Assembly (NCBI GenBank): GCA_019115725.1
Contig: DXCY01000034.1
Span: 1-8,748 of the forward strand
DNA length: 8,748 nucleotides
From: Candidatus Luteimonas excrementigallinarum
Lineage (GTDB): Bacteria > Pseudomonadota > Gammaproteobacteria > Xanthomonadales > Xanthomonadaceae
Direction of reading: 5' to 3'
The notes beneath the pieces are model-generated. The model searched no databases and was not told the DNA's origin. It saw only the letters and a program-made list of their open reading frames with translations. Positions within the stretch are counted from its first letter, which is position 1. Each line of letters starts with the position of its first letter. The position numbers were made by a program, and so were the translations under genes. This document shows positions 1 to 5,990 of the stretch, piece by piece.

Positions 1-145
1 CCCCCTCCTGGATGGCGCTGGCTATTTCCTGCATGCGTTCATTGCCGGCTGGCTGCCGGTTGATCCAGCCAGCGGAGAAGATGCCGTAGACAATCGCGAT
101 GATGGCGCATCCCAGCGCCAGCCACAGACCATGGTTCTCGAGCAT
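1..145 (-). CDS. hppA: Membrane-bound proton-pumping pyrophosphatase, N-terminal fragment
   Basis: Only the first 48 codons are present; the gene runs off the left edge. The protein begins MLENHGLWLALGCAII, continues through one hydrophobic segment (about residues 7-25), and reaches GNERMQEIASAIQEG. That block is the conserved first cytoplasmic loop of H+-translocating membrane pyrophosphatases, which hydrolyse PPi and pump H+ (in some subtypes Na+) across the inner membrane. The start is well supported: on the minus strand GGAGG lies six bases upstream of the ATG. The K+-dependence determinants lie beyond the fragment, so the subtype cannot be read. It is divergent from rimK. Family assignment rests on this short conserved N-terminus only, but the match is distinctive. 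Confidence 0.85.
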   Translation of the reverse strand, partial: MLENHGLWLALGCAIIAIVYGIFSAGWINRQPAGNERMQEIASAIQEG

Positions 146-340
146 GAAACCCCTCCCAGAGTGATGCATCGATGAGGCGCCAGGCACAGGCCGCCTGCCG
201 ACTATCGCACAGCGCCCGGGGCGCGCCAACGGCGCTGTTCCGCCATTGCAAGCCGGTATTGGCTCCGGGCTTGCGGCATTTGCGGGATGCAGGCCGTGCT
301 GCTGATATAAGGAGTCCCCACCGCCGCCGTGCCGCTGCCG
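146..340. promoter_or_regulatory. Divergent hppA/rimK intergenic region with two hairpins and a TATAAG box
   Basis: This 195-bp divergent spacer should hold promoters for both genes. Two inverted repeats stand out. ACAGCGCC (209-216) pairs perfectly with GGCGCTGT (231-238). GCAAGCC (248-254) pairs perfectly with GGCTTGC (268-274), with further GCC/GGC pairing outside it. On the plus strand TATAAG (306-311) is five of six to a sigma70 -10 box; TTGCGG (280-285) is a possible but widely spaced (20 bp) -35. The same bases contain AAGGAG (309-314), a Shine-Dalgarno-like string. Promoter positions are inference; the repeats are seen directly. Confidence 0.4.
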
Positions 341-1249
341 ATGAAGCTCGCCATCCTGTCCCGCAACAGCCGGCTGTATTCCACCCGGCGCCTGGTCGAG
401 GCGGCCCGCGCGCGCGGGCACAGCGTGCGGGTGCTGGATCCGCTGCGCTGCTACATGCGGATCGCCCGCGATGGATTTGCCATGCATTACAAGGGCAAGC
501 CGCTGACCGGCTATGACGCGGTCATTCCCCGTATCGGCACATCCATCTCCCGTTATGGCAATGCCGTGCTGCACCAGTTCGAACTGATGGGCTGCCACAC
601 CCCCAATCCGTCGGCGGCCATCGTGCGGGCGCGGGACAAGCTGCGCTGCCACCAGCTGCTGGCGGCTGAGGGCATCGACATGCCGGCTACCGTGTTCGGC
701 GACAACCCGGACGACACCAGCGATCTGCTGTCGATGCTGGGTCCGGCGCCGCACGTGATCAAGCTCAACGAAGGCGCGCAGGGCTCGGGGGTGATGCTGA
801 CCGAAAAGCTGTCCTCTTCCAGCAGCGTGGTCGAAGCACTGCGCGGCCTGCACGCCACCTTCCTGGTGCAGGAATACGTGGCCGAATCCCAGGGCCGCGA
901 CCTGCGCTGCCTGGTGGTCGGCGACCGGGTGGTGGCGTCCATGCAGCGCCAGGCGCCGGAGGGTGATTTCCGCGCCAACCTGCATCGCGGTGGCAGCGGC
1001 AGTCCGGGTGAGCCGACCGCCGATGAACTGGCGCTGGCCGTGCGTGCGGCGCGGGTGCTTGGGCTCGGCGTGGCCGGCGTGGATCTGGTGCACTCGGCCC
1101 GCGGGCCGCTGGTGCTGGAGGTCAACGCCTCGCCGGGGCTGGAGGGTGTGGAGGCGGTCTCGGGCACCGACATTGCCGGCGCCATCATCGATCACGTCCA
1201 CGCCGGGGCGGGCGAGCGGCCACGGCGTGGGCGACGCCCGCGGATTTAA
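341..1249 (+). CDS. rimK: Ribosomal protein S6--L-glutamate ligase RimK
   Basis: A 302-residue ATP-grasp enzyme that in E. coli adds glutamate residues to the C-terminus of ribosomal protein S6 in the cytoplasm. The order is typical: N-terminal domain starting MKLAILSRNSRLYSTRRLVE, a TPNPSAAIVRARDKL block (Lys100), the ATP-binding lysine in HVIKLNEG (Lys141), the glycine-rich loop GAQGSG (145-150), FLVQEY (174-179), RQAPEGDFRANLH (203-215), and the metal-binding GVDL and LEVN (Asp248, Glu260, Asn262). These numbers coincide with those I recall for E. coli RimK, which favours ATG 341 over an in-frame GTG at 329 that would add four residues. The only purine-rich ribosome-site candidate, AAGGAG at 309-314, is 14 bases from the GTG and 26 from the ATG, so it suits neither well. 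The C-terminus ends in an arginine-rich tail (residues 293-301). No rimB or other partner gene is adjacent. Confidence 0.93.
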   Translation: MKLAILSRNSRLYSTRRLVEAARARGHSVRVLDPLRCYMRIARDGFAMHYKGKPLTGYDAVIPRIGTSISRYGNAVLHQFELMGCHTPNPSAAIVRARDKLRCHQLLAAEGIDMPATVFGDNPDDTSDLLSMLGPAPHVIKLNEGAQGSGVMLTEKLSSSSSVVEALRGLHATFLVQEYVAESQGRDLRCLVVGDRVVASMQRQAPEGDFRANLHRGGSGSPGEPTADELALAVRAARVLGLGVAGVDLVHSARGPLVLEVNASPGLEGVEAVSGTDIAGAIIDHVHAGAGERPRRGRRPRI

Positions 1250-1289
1250 CCTGGTTCTTCGTGCCGGTTAACAGGTGTTTAATTGTCCG

Positions 1290-1404
1290 GCGCGTAGCGT
1301 GTCCTTACCGCAGGAAGCTCTCCGCCCGGGTCCGGCCATGCCGGTCCAGGGTTGCGGAAATCGGGGTGGTTGATCTCTTGGCCCGGGCACAGCCCGGGTC
1401 TTTT
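1290..1404 (+). ncRNA. Candidate structured small RNA or leader/attenuator between rimK and colR-like gene
   Basis: No protein gene fits here, but the sequence is strongly foldable on the plus strand. CCGC (1322-1325) pairs with GCGG (1354-1357), enclosing GG-T-CCGGC, loop CAT, GCCGG-T-CC (1329-1347). A 22-base unpaired stretch (1358-1379) then precedes a terminator hairpin. A possible -10 box TTTAAT (1278-1283) would start a transcript of about 115 bases near 1290, but its -35 (TTCTTC at 1255-1260) is poor. I do not recognise an Rfam family. It could equally be the rimK 3' UTR or an attenuator of the regulator gene that begins 155 bases after the terminator. The 5' end is a guess. Confidence 0.33.
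1380..1404 (+). terminator. Intrinsic (Rho-independent) terminator
   Basis: CCCGGGC (1382-1388), loop ACA, GCCCGGG (1392-1398) is a perfect 7-bp G+C stem. It is extended by a G-T wobble (1381/1399) and a G-C pair (1380/1400), then followed by TTTT (1401-1404). The T tract exists only in the plus direction. It would end transcription coming from rimK or from a promoter near 1280. It lies upstream of the response regulator, so that gene needs its own promoter after 1404 or regulated read-through. Confidence 0.65.
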
Positions 1405-1558
1405 GTGTCCGCTCCGCACACAGGGCCGCCGGCACGGGACCCGGTCCGGGAATGTGCCAGAATCCGGGGCAGCTGCAGTACGCGCCGATCCTGCACCTGC
1501 CGCTCACGGGCGCATCGGCCACCCTGCCATTCCCCTACAACCAAATGGATCACCGCCG
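1405..1558 (+). promoter_or_regulatory. Upstream region of the response regulator gene, with a GGACC-C-GGTCC palindrome
   Basis: Because a terminator precedes it, this stretch should contain the promoter of the two-component operon. GGACCCGGTCC (1437-1447) is a perfect 5+1+5 palindrome. CAGAAT (1458-1463), four of six to a -10 box, follows it, but no credible -35 lies 16-18 bp upstream. The start codon has no clear Shine-Dalgarno; GGAT (1547-1550) is the nearest purine run. I see no reading frame of its own. The promoter call is inference. Confidence 0.25.
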
Positions 1559-2242
1559 ATGCGCATACTCGTCATAGAGGACAATCAGGATATCGCTGCC
1601 AACCTTGGCGATTATCTTGAAGACAAGGGTCATACCGTCGACTTCGCCGCCGATGGGGTGACCGGCCTGCATCTTGCGGTAGTGCACGATTTCGATGCCA
1701 TCGTGCTTGATCTGAACTTGCCGGGCATGGACGGGCTGGAGGTATGCCGCAAGCTGCGTACCGAGGCGCGCAAGCAGACTCCGGTGTTGATGCTGACCGC
1801 CCGCGACAGCCTGGACAACAAGCTGGCCGGTTTCGACTCCGGCGCCGATGACTACCTGATCAAGCCCTTTGCCCTGCAGGAGGTGGAGGTGCGGCTCAAT
1901 GCGCTGCAGCGGCGCGGTCGTGGCGTGCAGACCCGGGTGCTGGAAGTCGGGGATCTTGAATACAATCTCGATACGCTGGAAGTGCGCCGGGAAGGCAAGC
2001 TGCTGCAGCTCAACCCGACAGCGCTGAAAATCCTGCAGTCGCTGATGGAAGCGTCGCCGGCGGTGGTCACCCGCCAGGAGCTGGAAACCCGGGTGTGGGG
2101 CGAAGAACTGCCGGATTCGGACTCGCTGCGCGTGCATATCCACGGCCTGCGCGCGATGGTGGACAAGCCGTTCCCCACGCCGATGATCCAGACCAGGCAC
2201 GGCATCGGTTACCGGATCGCCCAGCCAGATGGCGGCAACTGA
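1559..2242 (+). CDS. colR: OmpR/PhoB-family response regulator, ColR-like
   Basis: A 227-residue DNA-binding response regulator. The receiver domain (about 1-115) shows the acidic pair E7/D8, phospho-acceptor D51 in VLDLNLPGMDG, T80 in MLTARD and K102 in YLIKPF. A winged-helix domain (about 125-222) ends in RVHIHGLRAMVDKPF and TRHGIGYRIA. The DKPF...P...HG.GYR ending and the opening MRILVIEDNQDIAANLGDYLE resemble ColR of Pseudomonas and Xanthomonas, which controls envelope and metal-stress genes. That identification is from memory of the family, so the symbol is tentative; PhoP- or QseB-like is the alternative. ATG 1559 is chosen because the conserved receiver begins there; the frame stays open upstream but encodes no family sequence. 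Its last 14 bases overlap the kinase gene, indicating coupled translation. Confidence 0.88.
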   Translation: MRILVIEDNQDIAANLGDYLEDKGHTVDFAADGVTGLHLAVVHDFDAIVLDLNLPGMDGLEVCRKLRTEARKQTPVLMLTARDSLDNKLAGFDSGADDYLIKPFALQEVEVRLNALQRRGRGVQTRVLEVGDLEYNLDTLEVRREGKLLQLNPTALKILQSLMEASPAVVTRQELETRVWGEELPDSDSLRVHIHGLRAMVDKPFPTPMIQTRHGIGYRIAQPDGGN

Positions 2243-3566
2243 CCTGGAAAGCACGCCCGCGCGCAGGCGCAGGCGCTACCGGCGGCGTCTGCGCAGCCGC
2301 ATCATCGTCACCTTCGTCCTGCTTGGTTTCGGGCTCACGGTGCTGTTCGCCTTCCTGACACAGGAAGCGCGCAACCGGGTAGAGAACGACCTTGTCGAAG
2401 ACGTGATGAACCAGAACATCGACGAGTACGCGCGGCTCTACTACATGGATCCGACCGGCCGGCCGGAGCTGCCGGTGCAGCAGATGTACGCGCGGGTCGT
2501 CAAGCGCGACCGCTTCGAGGCACTGCGGATGGAGGAGCCGGACTGGTACGAGCTGCCCGACGGCATCCACAACATCGTCGGCGTGGACGACGATGGCGAG
2601 GCTTTCACCTACAAACTGGCGGTGCGCAAGACGCCGGAGGAATGGTTCTTCCTGGCCTATGACATGACCCAGGCGACGCGCGGGGAGGCCCAGTTCAAGC
2701 GCGCCATCCTGGGTGCGGTACTGGTGGTGACCCTGATATCGGTGCTGCTGGGGTGGTGGTCGGCGTCCCGGGTGATGAGCCCGGTGTCCGAGCTTGCCAA
2801 CCGGCTGCGCCAGTCGGGCGGCAACCGGCCCGAAGAGCTGGCCGCGCACTTTCCCGACGATGAGGTGGGACAGCTGGCGGGTGCGCTGGACGACTACGCC
2901 GCCCGGCTGACCGAGGTGGTGCAGCGCGACCGGGAGTTCAACGCCGACGTCAGCCATGAGCTGCGCACGCCGCTGGCGGTGATCCGCGGCGCGGTCGAGC
3001 TGCTGCTTTCGCGACCGGAGCTGGATGAGCGTACCCGGACCAGGCTGCTGCGGATCCAGCGCGCCGAGCAGCAGTGCACCGACCTGATCAGCGCCTTGCT
3101 GCTGCTATCACGCAGCGAGCGTGGCCACGGCAATACCGACGTGTGCAAGGTGGCCGAACAATTGCTTGACTCGCACCGCGCCCAGGTAGGCAACAAGCCG
3201 CTGGAGCTGCGGCTGGAAGTTGGGGCCGAGCTGATGGTCGATGCGCCGGAGTCTGCGGTCTCGGTCGCGCTGGGCAACCTGATCGGCAATGCGGTCAAGT
3301 ACACCAGCGCGGGTGAGGTGATCGTGCGGATCCTGCCCGGCGCGGCCGAAGTGATCGATTCCGGCCCGGGCCTGGGGGGCGAAGAGGCGGCCAAGCTGTT
3401 CGAGCGCGGCTACCGGGGCGCCCATGCCGAGCATTCCCAGGGTGGAGGCATCGGCCTGTCGATCGTGCGCCGGCTGTGCGATCTCTATGGCTGGGAGGTG
3501 TGCGTGGTGCCGGGCGAAGTGCAGGGCGTCATTGCCACCCTGTCCTTCTCAAGCACCGCCCCGTAG
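2229..3566 (+). CDS. colS: Membrane sensor histidine kinase, ColS-like partner of the upstream regulator
   Basis: A 445-residue inner-membrane kinase expected to phosphorylate the regulator at D51. After an arginine-rich cytoplasmic start (12-24) come TM1 (about 25-43), a periplasmic sensor of roughly 115 residues (44-158), TM2 (about 159-177) and a HAMP-like linker (178-231). The H-box is FNADVSHELRTPL with phospho-acceptor H243. The N-box is GNLIGNAVKYT (N354), G1 is DSGPGLG (377-383) and G2 is GGGIGLSIV (404-412). All catalytic boxes are intact. The sensor carries an acidic run E102-x-x-D105-x-x-E108, a plausible metal site, since Pseudomonas ColS is reported to sense metal through a periplasmic ExxE motif. 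No Shine-Dalgarno precedes ATG 2229; translation is probably coupled through the overlap with the regulator gene. The TAG stop lies in the tip of a REP-like palindrome. The colS name is tentative; the kinase function is not. Confidence 0.88.
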   Translation: MAATDLESTPARRRRRYRRRLRSRIIVTFVLLGFGLTVLFAFLTQEARNRVENDLVEDVMNQNIDEYARLYYMDPTGRPELPVQQMYARVVKRDRFEALRMEEPDWYELPDGIHNIVGVDDDGEAFTYKLAVRKTPEEWFFLAYDMTQATRGEAQFKRAILGAVLVVTLISVLLGWWSASRVMSPVSELANRLRQSGGNRPEELAAHFPDDEVGQLAGALDDYAARLTEVVQRDREFNADVSHELRTPLAVIRGAVELLLSRPELDERTRTRLLRIQRAEQQCTDLISALLLLSRSERGHGNTDVCKVAEQLLDSHRAQVGNKPLELRLEVGAELMVDAPESAVSVALGNLIGNAVKYTSAGEVIVRILPGAAEVIDSGPGLGGEEAAKLFERGYRGAHAEHSQGGGIGLSIVRRLCDLYGWEVCVVPGEVQGVIATLSFSSTAP

Positions 3567-3588
3567 AACGCACCACGTGCGCTCCTAC
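3563..3588. repeat. REP-like GTAG palindrome joining the stop codons of two convergent genes
   Basis: Read on the minus strand: GTAG, one bulged G, AGCGCAC, loop GTG, GTGCGTT, CTAC. This gives an 11-bp stem with one bulge and one G-T wobble. GTAG at the base of a small hairpin is the hallmark of REP elements recognised by RAYT (TnpA-REP) transposases in Stenotrophomonas and Pseudomonas. The TAG of the kinase gene (3564-3566) and the TAG of the lipoprotein gene (3587-3585, minus) are the two mirror-image tips. No T tract follows in either direction, so any bidirectional terminator role is an inference. Copy number cannot be seen from this window. Confidence 0.6.
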
Positions 3589-4241
3589 AGGGGCGCCTCG
3601 CGCTGTTGGGCGTCGGCCTGGCCGGCGGTCAGGGTCCAGCCGACGATGTCGACGGTGAGTGCGCCCAGCGCCTGTTCGAAGGCGGCCACCACTTCAGGCA
3701 CGCCGGTGCCCGTGGCCGGCACCGCTTCCAGGAAAGTCCGTGCGGCCACCACCCGCTGGTCGCGGTTGTACAGCAGCTTGGCGGCCACTTCGATGGTGGC
3801 GCTGGGAATGGCCTGGCCGGCGTAATCGGATTCAAACCGGCGCACATCCATCACCAGCTTGTAGTCGGGGCGGATGCCCACTTCGCTGCGGGCCACCGCG
3901 CCAATGCGGCCTGAATCCTCGAACGCCCGCAGCACCGTGGTTTCCAGCAGGTCGGTCGAGGTCTGCGCCCAGGAGGCGCCGGCATACACCTGCAGTTCCG
4001 ACGGAGTGGGGCGCACCGAAATGCGCGGGCTGTCGACCATGCGCGTGGCGGTGGCACCGGCGATCGAGAGCTGCCAGTCGACCGCGGGCCAGGCGGGATC
4101 GGCCTGGACGCGGATATCGGGCGAATAGATCGCGCCGCGTTCCTGCGGCCCGGCGTTGCCGAGCAGGCCGCAGCCGGCCAGCAGCAGGGCCAGGCCACTG
4201 GCGGCGGCGATGCGGAAACCGGGAATGGAATGGGTGCTCAT
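3585..4241 (-). CDS. ABC-transport auxiliary lipoprotein (PqiC/DUF330-type)
   Basis: A 218-residue lipoprotein and the last gene of the MCE operon. The signal peptide ends in the lipobox LAGC, with acylated Cys24. The residue after it is Gly rather than Asp, which by the Lol +2 rule predicts the outer membrane. The body (YSPDIRVQADPAWPAVDWQL, WAQTSTDLLETTVLRAFEDSG, YKLVMDVRRFE, AARTFLEAVPATGTGVPEVVAAFEQAL) fits the ABC_trans_aux family that includes PqiC. It probably caps the distal end of the MCE protein's helical tube and hands lipid to the outer membrane. The ATG overlaps the upstream gene's stop (ATGA, 4 bases), with GGAG 11 bases ahead. The stop lies in a REP-like palindrome, 18 bp from the convergent kinase stop. 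The gene shows no defects. Confidence 0.86.
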   Translation of the reverse strand: MSTHSIPGFRIAAASGLALLLAGCGLLGNAGPQERGAIYSPDIRVQADPAWPAVDWQLSIAGATATRMVDSPRISVRPTPSELQVYAGASWAQTSTDLLETTVLRAFEDSGRIGAVARSEVGIRPDYKLVMDVRRFESDYAGQAIPSATIEVAAKLLYNRDQRVVAARTFLEAVPATGTGVPEVVAAFEQALGALTVDIVGWTLTAGQADAQQREAPL

Positions 4242-5164
4242 TCGGGTTCGAACTCCGTGGGCGTGTCGCGGCCCAGCAGGTAGCGGACGGGATTGGCGTC
4301 CAGGCGGTCACTGATCCGGCGCAGGTCGCGCACCAGGCCGCGCAGTTCGCCCAGGGTCGGGCCGAGCTGGGAGAGGCCTTCGTTGGCGAAGCTGTTGATG
4401 GCGGCGCGGTTCTCGTTGAGGATCGCGTCGGCGCCGTCGGCGGCCGAGTCCAGCCGGACCATGGTGCTGTCCAGGCGCTCCATCAGCGGCGGTAGCTGCT
4501 GGACGAAGTTGCGGTCGAAATCGGCAATCGTGCTGTTGGCCGTGGCCAGGGTCTGTTCCAGCTGCTCGCTGGCCTCGCGCGCGCTGCGCAGCAGGCCGGA
4601 GATGTCCTCGCGGCGCTCGCCGAAGGCTGCAGTGGCGTTCTCGATGTTGCTGAGCGTGCTCTCGATGCTGGCAATGTTCTCCTCGCTCAGCAGGCCGTCC
4701 AGGCGTTCAACCAGGCGATTGGCAGTGTCGGTGATGTTCTGCAGGGCCGAGGGCGCGGTGGGGATGATCGGCACGTCGCGGCTGCTGGTATCCACAAGCC
4801 GCGGCGCCTCCGGGCTGCCACCGGTGAGCTGGATGATCGGCGGGCCGGTGAGGCTGGTCATCGACAACCGGGCCTGGGTGTCGGACTTGACCGGCGCGCG
4901 GGCGTCGATGCGCAGCCGGGCCACCACCTGGCGCGGGTCGTCGGGGGACAGCTGCAGGCCCTGCACCGTGCCCACGGCAATGCCGTTGTATTGCACGCTG
5001 CTGCCTTCCGACAGCCCCGTTACCGGTTCGTTGAAGACGACGGCATAGGTCTGCCAGCTGCGGTCGGAGGCGAACTTGGCCGCCCACAGGGCGAACAGCA
5101 GGCCGAACACGGCGACCGCGATGGTGAAGGCCCCGATCAGGACGTAATTGGCTCTGGTTTCCAT
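4238..5164 (-). CDS. MCE-domain lipid transport protein (MlaD-like, long helical form)
   Basis: A 308-residue periplasmic protein anchored by one N-terminal transmembrane helix (about 7-29). The MCE domain (about 38-116) shows FNEPVTGLSEGSSVQYNGIAVGTV, then RLRIDARAPVKSDTQARL and TSLTGPPIIQLTGG. Residues about 135-290 are predicted long amphipathic helix (NITDTANRLVERLDGLL through LGELRGLVRDLRRISDRLD). E. coli MlaD is only about 183 residues, so this belongs to the long class in which, by analogy with PqiB and mycobacterial Mce proteins, subunit tails assemble into a tube across the periplasm. That assembly is inference. GGAAG lies seven bases before the ATG, inside the end of the ATPase gene, whose stop is two bases upstream. 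The stop overlaps the lipoprotein start. Confidence 0.9.
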   Translation of the reverse strand: METRANYVLIGAFTIAVAVFGLLFALWAAKFASDRSWQTYAVVFNEPVTGLSEGSSVQYNGIAVGTVQGLQLSPDDPRQVVARLRIDARAPVKSDTQARLSMTSLTGPPIIQLTGGSPEAPRLVDTSSRDVPIIPTAPSALQNITDTANRLVERLDGLLSEENIASIESTLSNIENATAAFGERREDISGLLRSAREASEQLEQTLATANSTIADFDRNFVQQLPPLMERLDSTMVRLDSAADGADAILNENRAAINSFANEGLSQLGPTLGELRGLVRDLRRISDRLDANPVRYLLGRDTPTEFEPE

Positions 5165-5166
5165 GC

Positions 5167-5985
5167 TCAGGCTTCCAGCGGTGTGTCGTGTGGGGAATGG
5201 CCATCGCGCGCGGTGCGGGCGGCGCGCGCGCGCGGACCGTGGAAATATTCCTGCACCCAGGGATGGTCCAGCTGCTCGGCTTCCTGGATCGGGACGGTGG
5301 CCAGAACCCTGCGTTCGGCCAGCACGGCGACCCGGTCACAGATGGTGTACAGCGTATCCAGATCGTGGGTGATCAGGAACACGGTCAGCCCCAGCGCCTG
5401 CTGCAGGGTGCGGATCAGCTGGTCGAACGCCGCGGCACCGATGGGGTCCAGCCCCGCGGTGGGCTCATCGAGGAACAGCAGCGGCGGATCCAGTGCCAGC
5501 GCCCGGGCCACGCCGGCGCGCTTGCGCATGCCGCCCGACAGCTGCGAGGGCAGCTTGTTGATGGCATCGGCCGGCAGGCCGGCCAGCTTCACCTTCAGCA
5601 GGGCCAGCTCATAGCGCAGCGAATCGCCCAGATCCGGGTAGTACTCCTTCAGCGGCACCTGCACGTTCTCGCCCACGCTGAGCGAGGAAAACAGCGCCCC
5701 GTCCTGGAACAGCACGCCGATGTTGCGTTCGATGTGGTGGCGCGCGCGGCGGTCGTCGCTGAGCGCATCCTGGCCCAGCACCTCGATGCTGCCGGCATTG
5801 GGCCGGCGCAGGCCGATGATGGTGCGCATCAGCACCGACTTGCCGCTGCCCGAGCCGCCGACCACGCCGAGGATCTCTCCGCGGCGCACGTCCAGATCCA
5901 GGTCTTCGTGCACCACCTGCTCGCCGAAGCGGTTCTCCAGCCCGCGGATGCGGATGATCGGTGCGTCGCTGTCGTGATCCGCCAT
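5167..5985 (-). CDS. MlaF-like ABC transporter ATP-binding protein
   Basis: A 272-residue cytoplasmic ATPase that powers the MCE transporter with the permease encoded upstream. From the ATG start: Walker A GGSGSGKS (43-50), Q-loop VLFQDGALFSSL (Gln94), signature LSGGMRKRAGVARALALDP (149-167), Walker B LLFLDEPTAGLDPIG (169-183) and the H-loop His in FLITHD (His207). All catalytic residues are present. The LFQDGALFSSL and DPIGAAAFD stretches are typical of the MlaF subfamily. The C-terminal extension after WVQEYFHG is rich in Arg and Ala. ATG 5985 is preferred because GGTGA sits five bases before it. A GTG at 5994, three codons earlier and overlapping the permease stop as GTGA, is the alternative. 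The stop is two bases from the MCE gene. Confidence 0.92.
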   Translation of the reverse strand: MADHDSDAPIIRIRGLENRFGEQVVHEDLDLDVRRGEILGVVGGSGSGKSVLMRTIIGLRRPNAGSIEVLGQDALSDDRRARHHIERNIGVLFQDGALFSSLSVGENVQVPLKEYYPDLGDSLRYELALLKVKLAGLPADAINKLPSQLSGGMRKRAGVARALALDPPLLFLDEPTAGLDPIGAAAFDQLIRTLQQALGLTVFLITHDLDTLYTICDRVAVLAERRVLATVPIQEAEQLDHPWVQEYFHGPRARAARTARDGHSPHDTPLEA

Positions 5986-5990
5986 CGTCC

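Noticed and set aside
1246..1271. TTAACC...GGTTAA inverted repeat at the rimK stop as a terminator
   Set aside because: The stem is only six A+T-containing pairs with a 14-base loop and no T tract; the hairpin at 1380-1404 is far better.
2067..2957. 296-codon minus-strand frame across the regulator/kinase junction
   Set aside because: Spans the ends of two coupled genes on the other strand, lacks any recognisable domain and has no ribosome site evidence.
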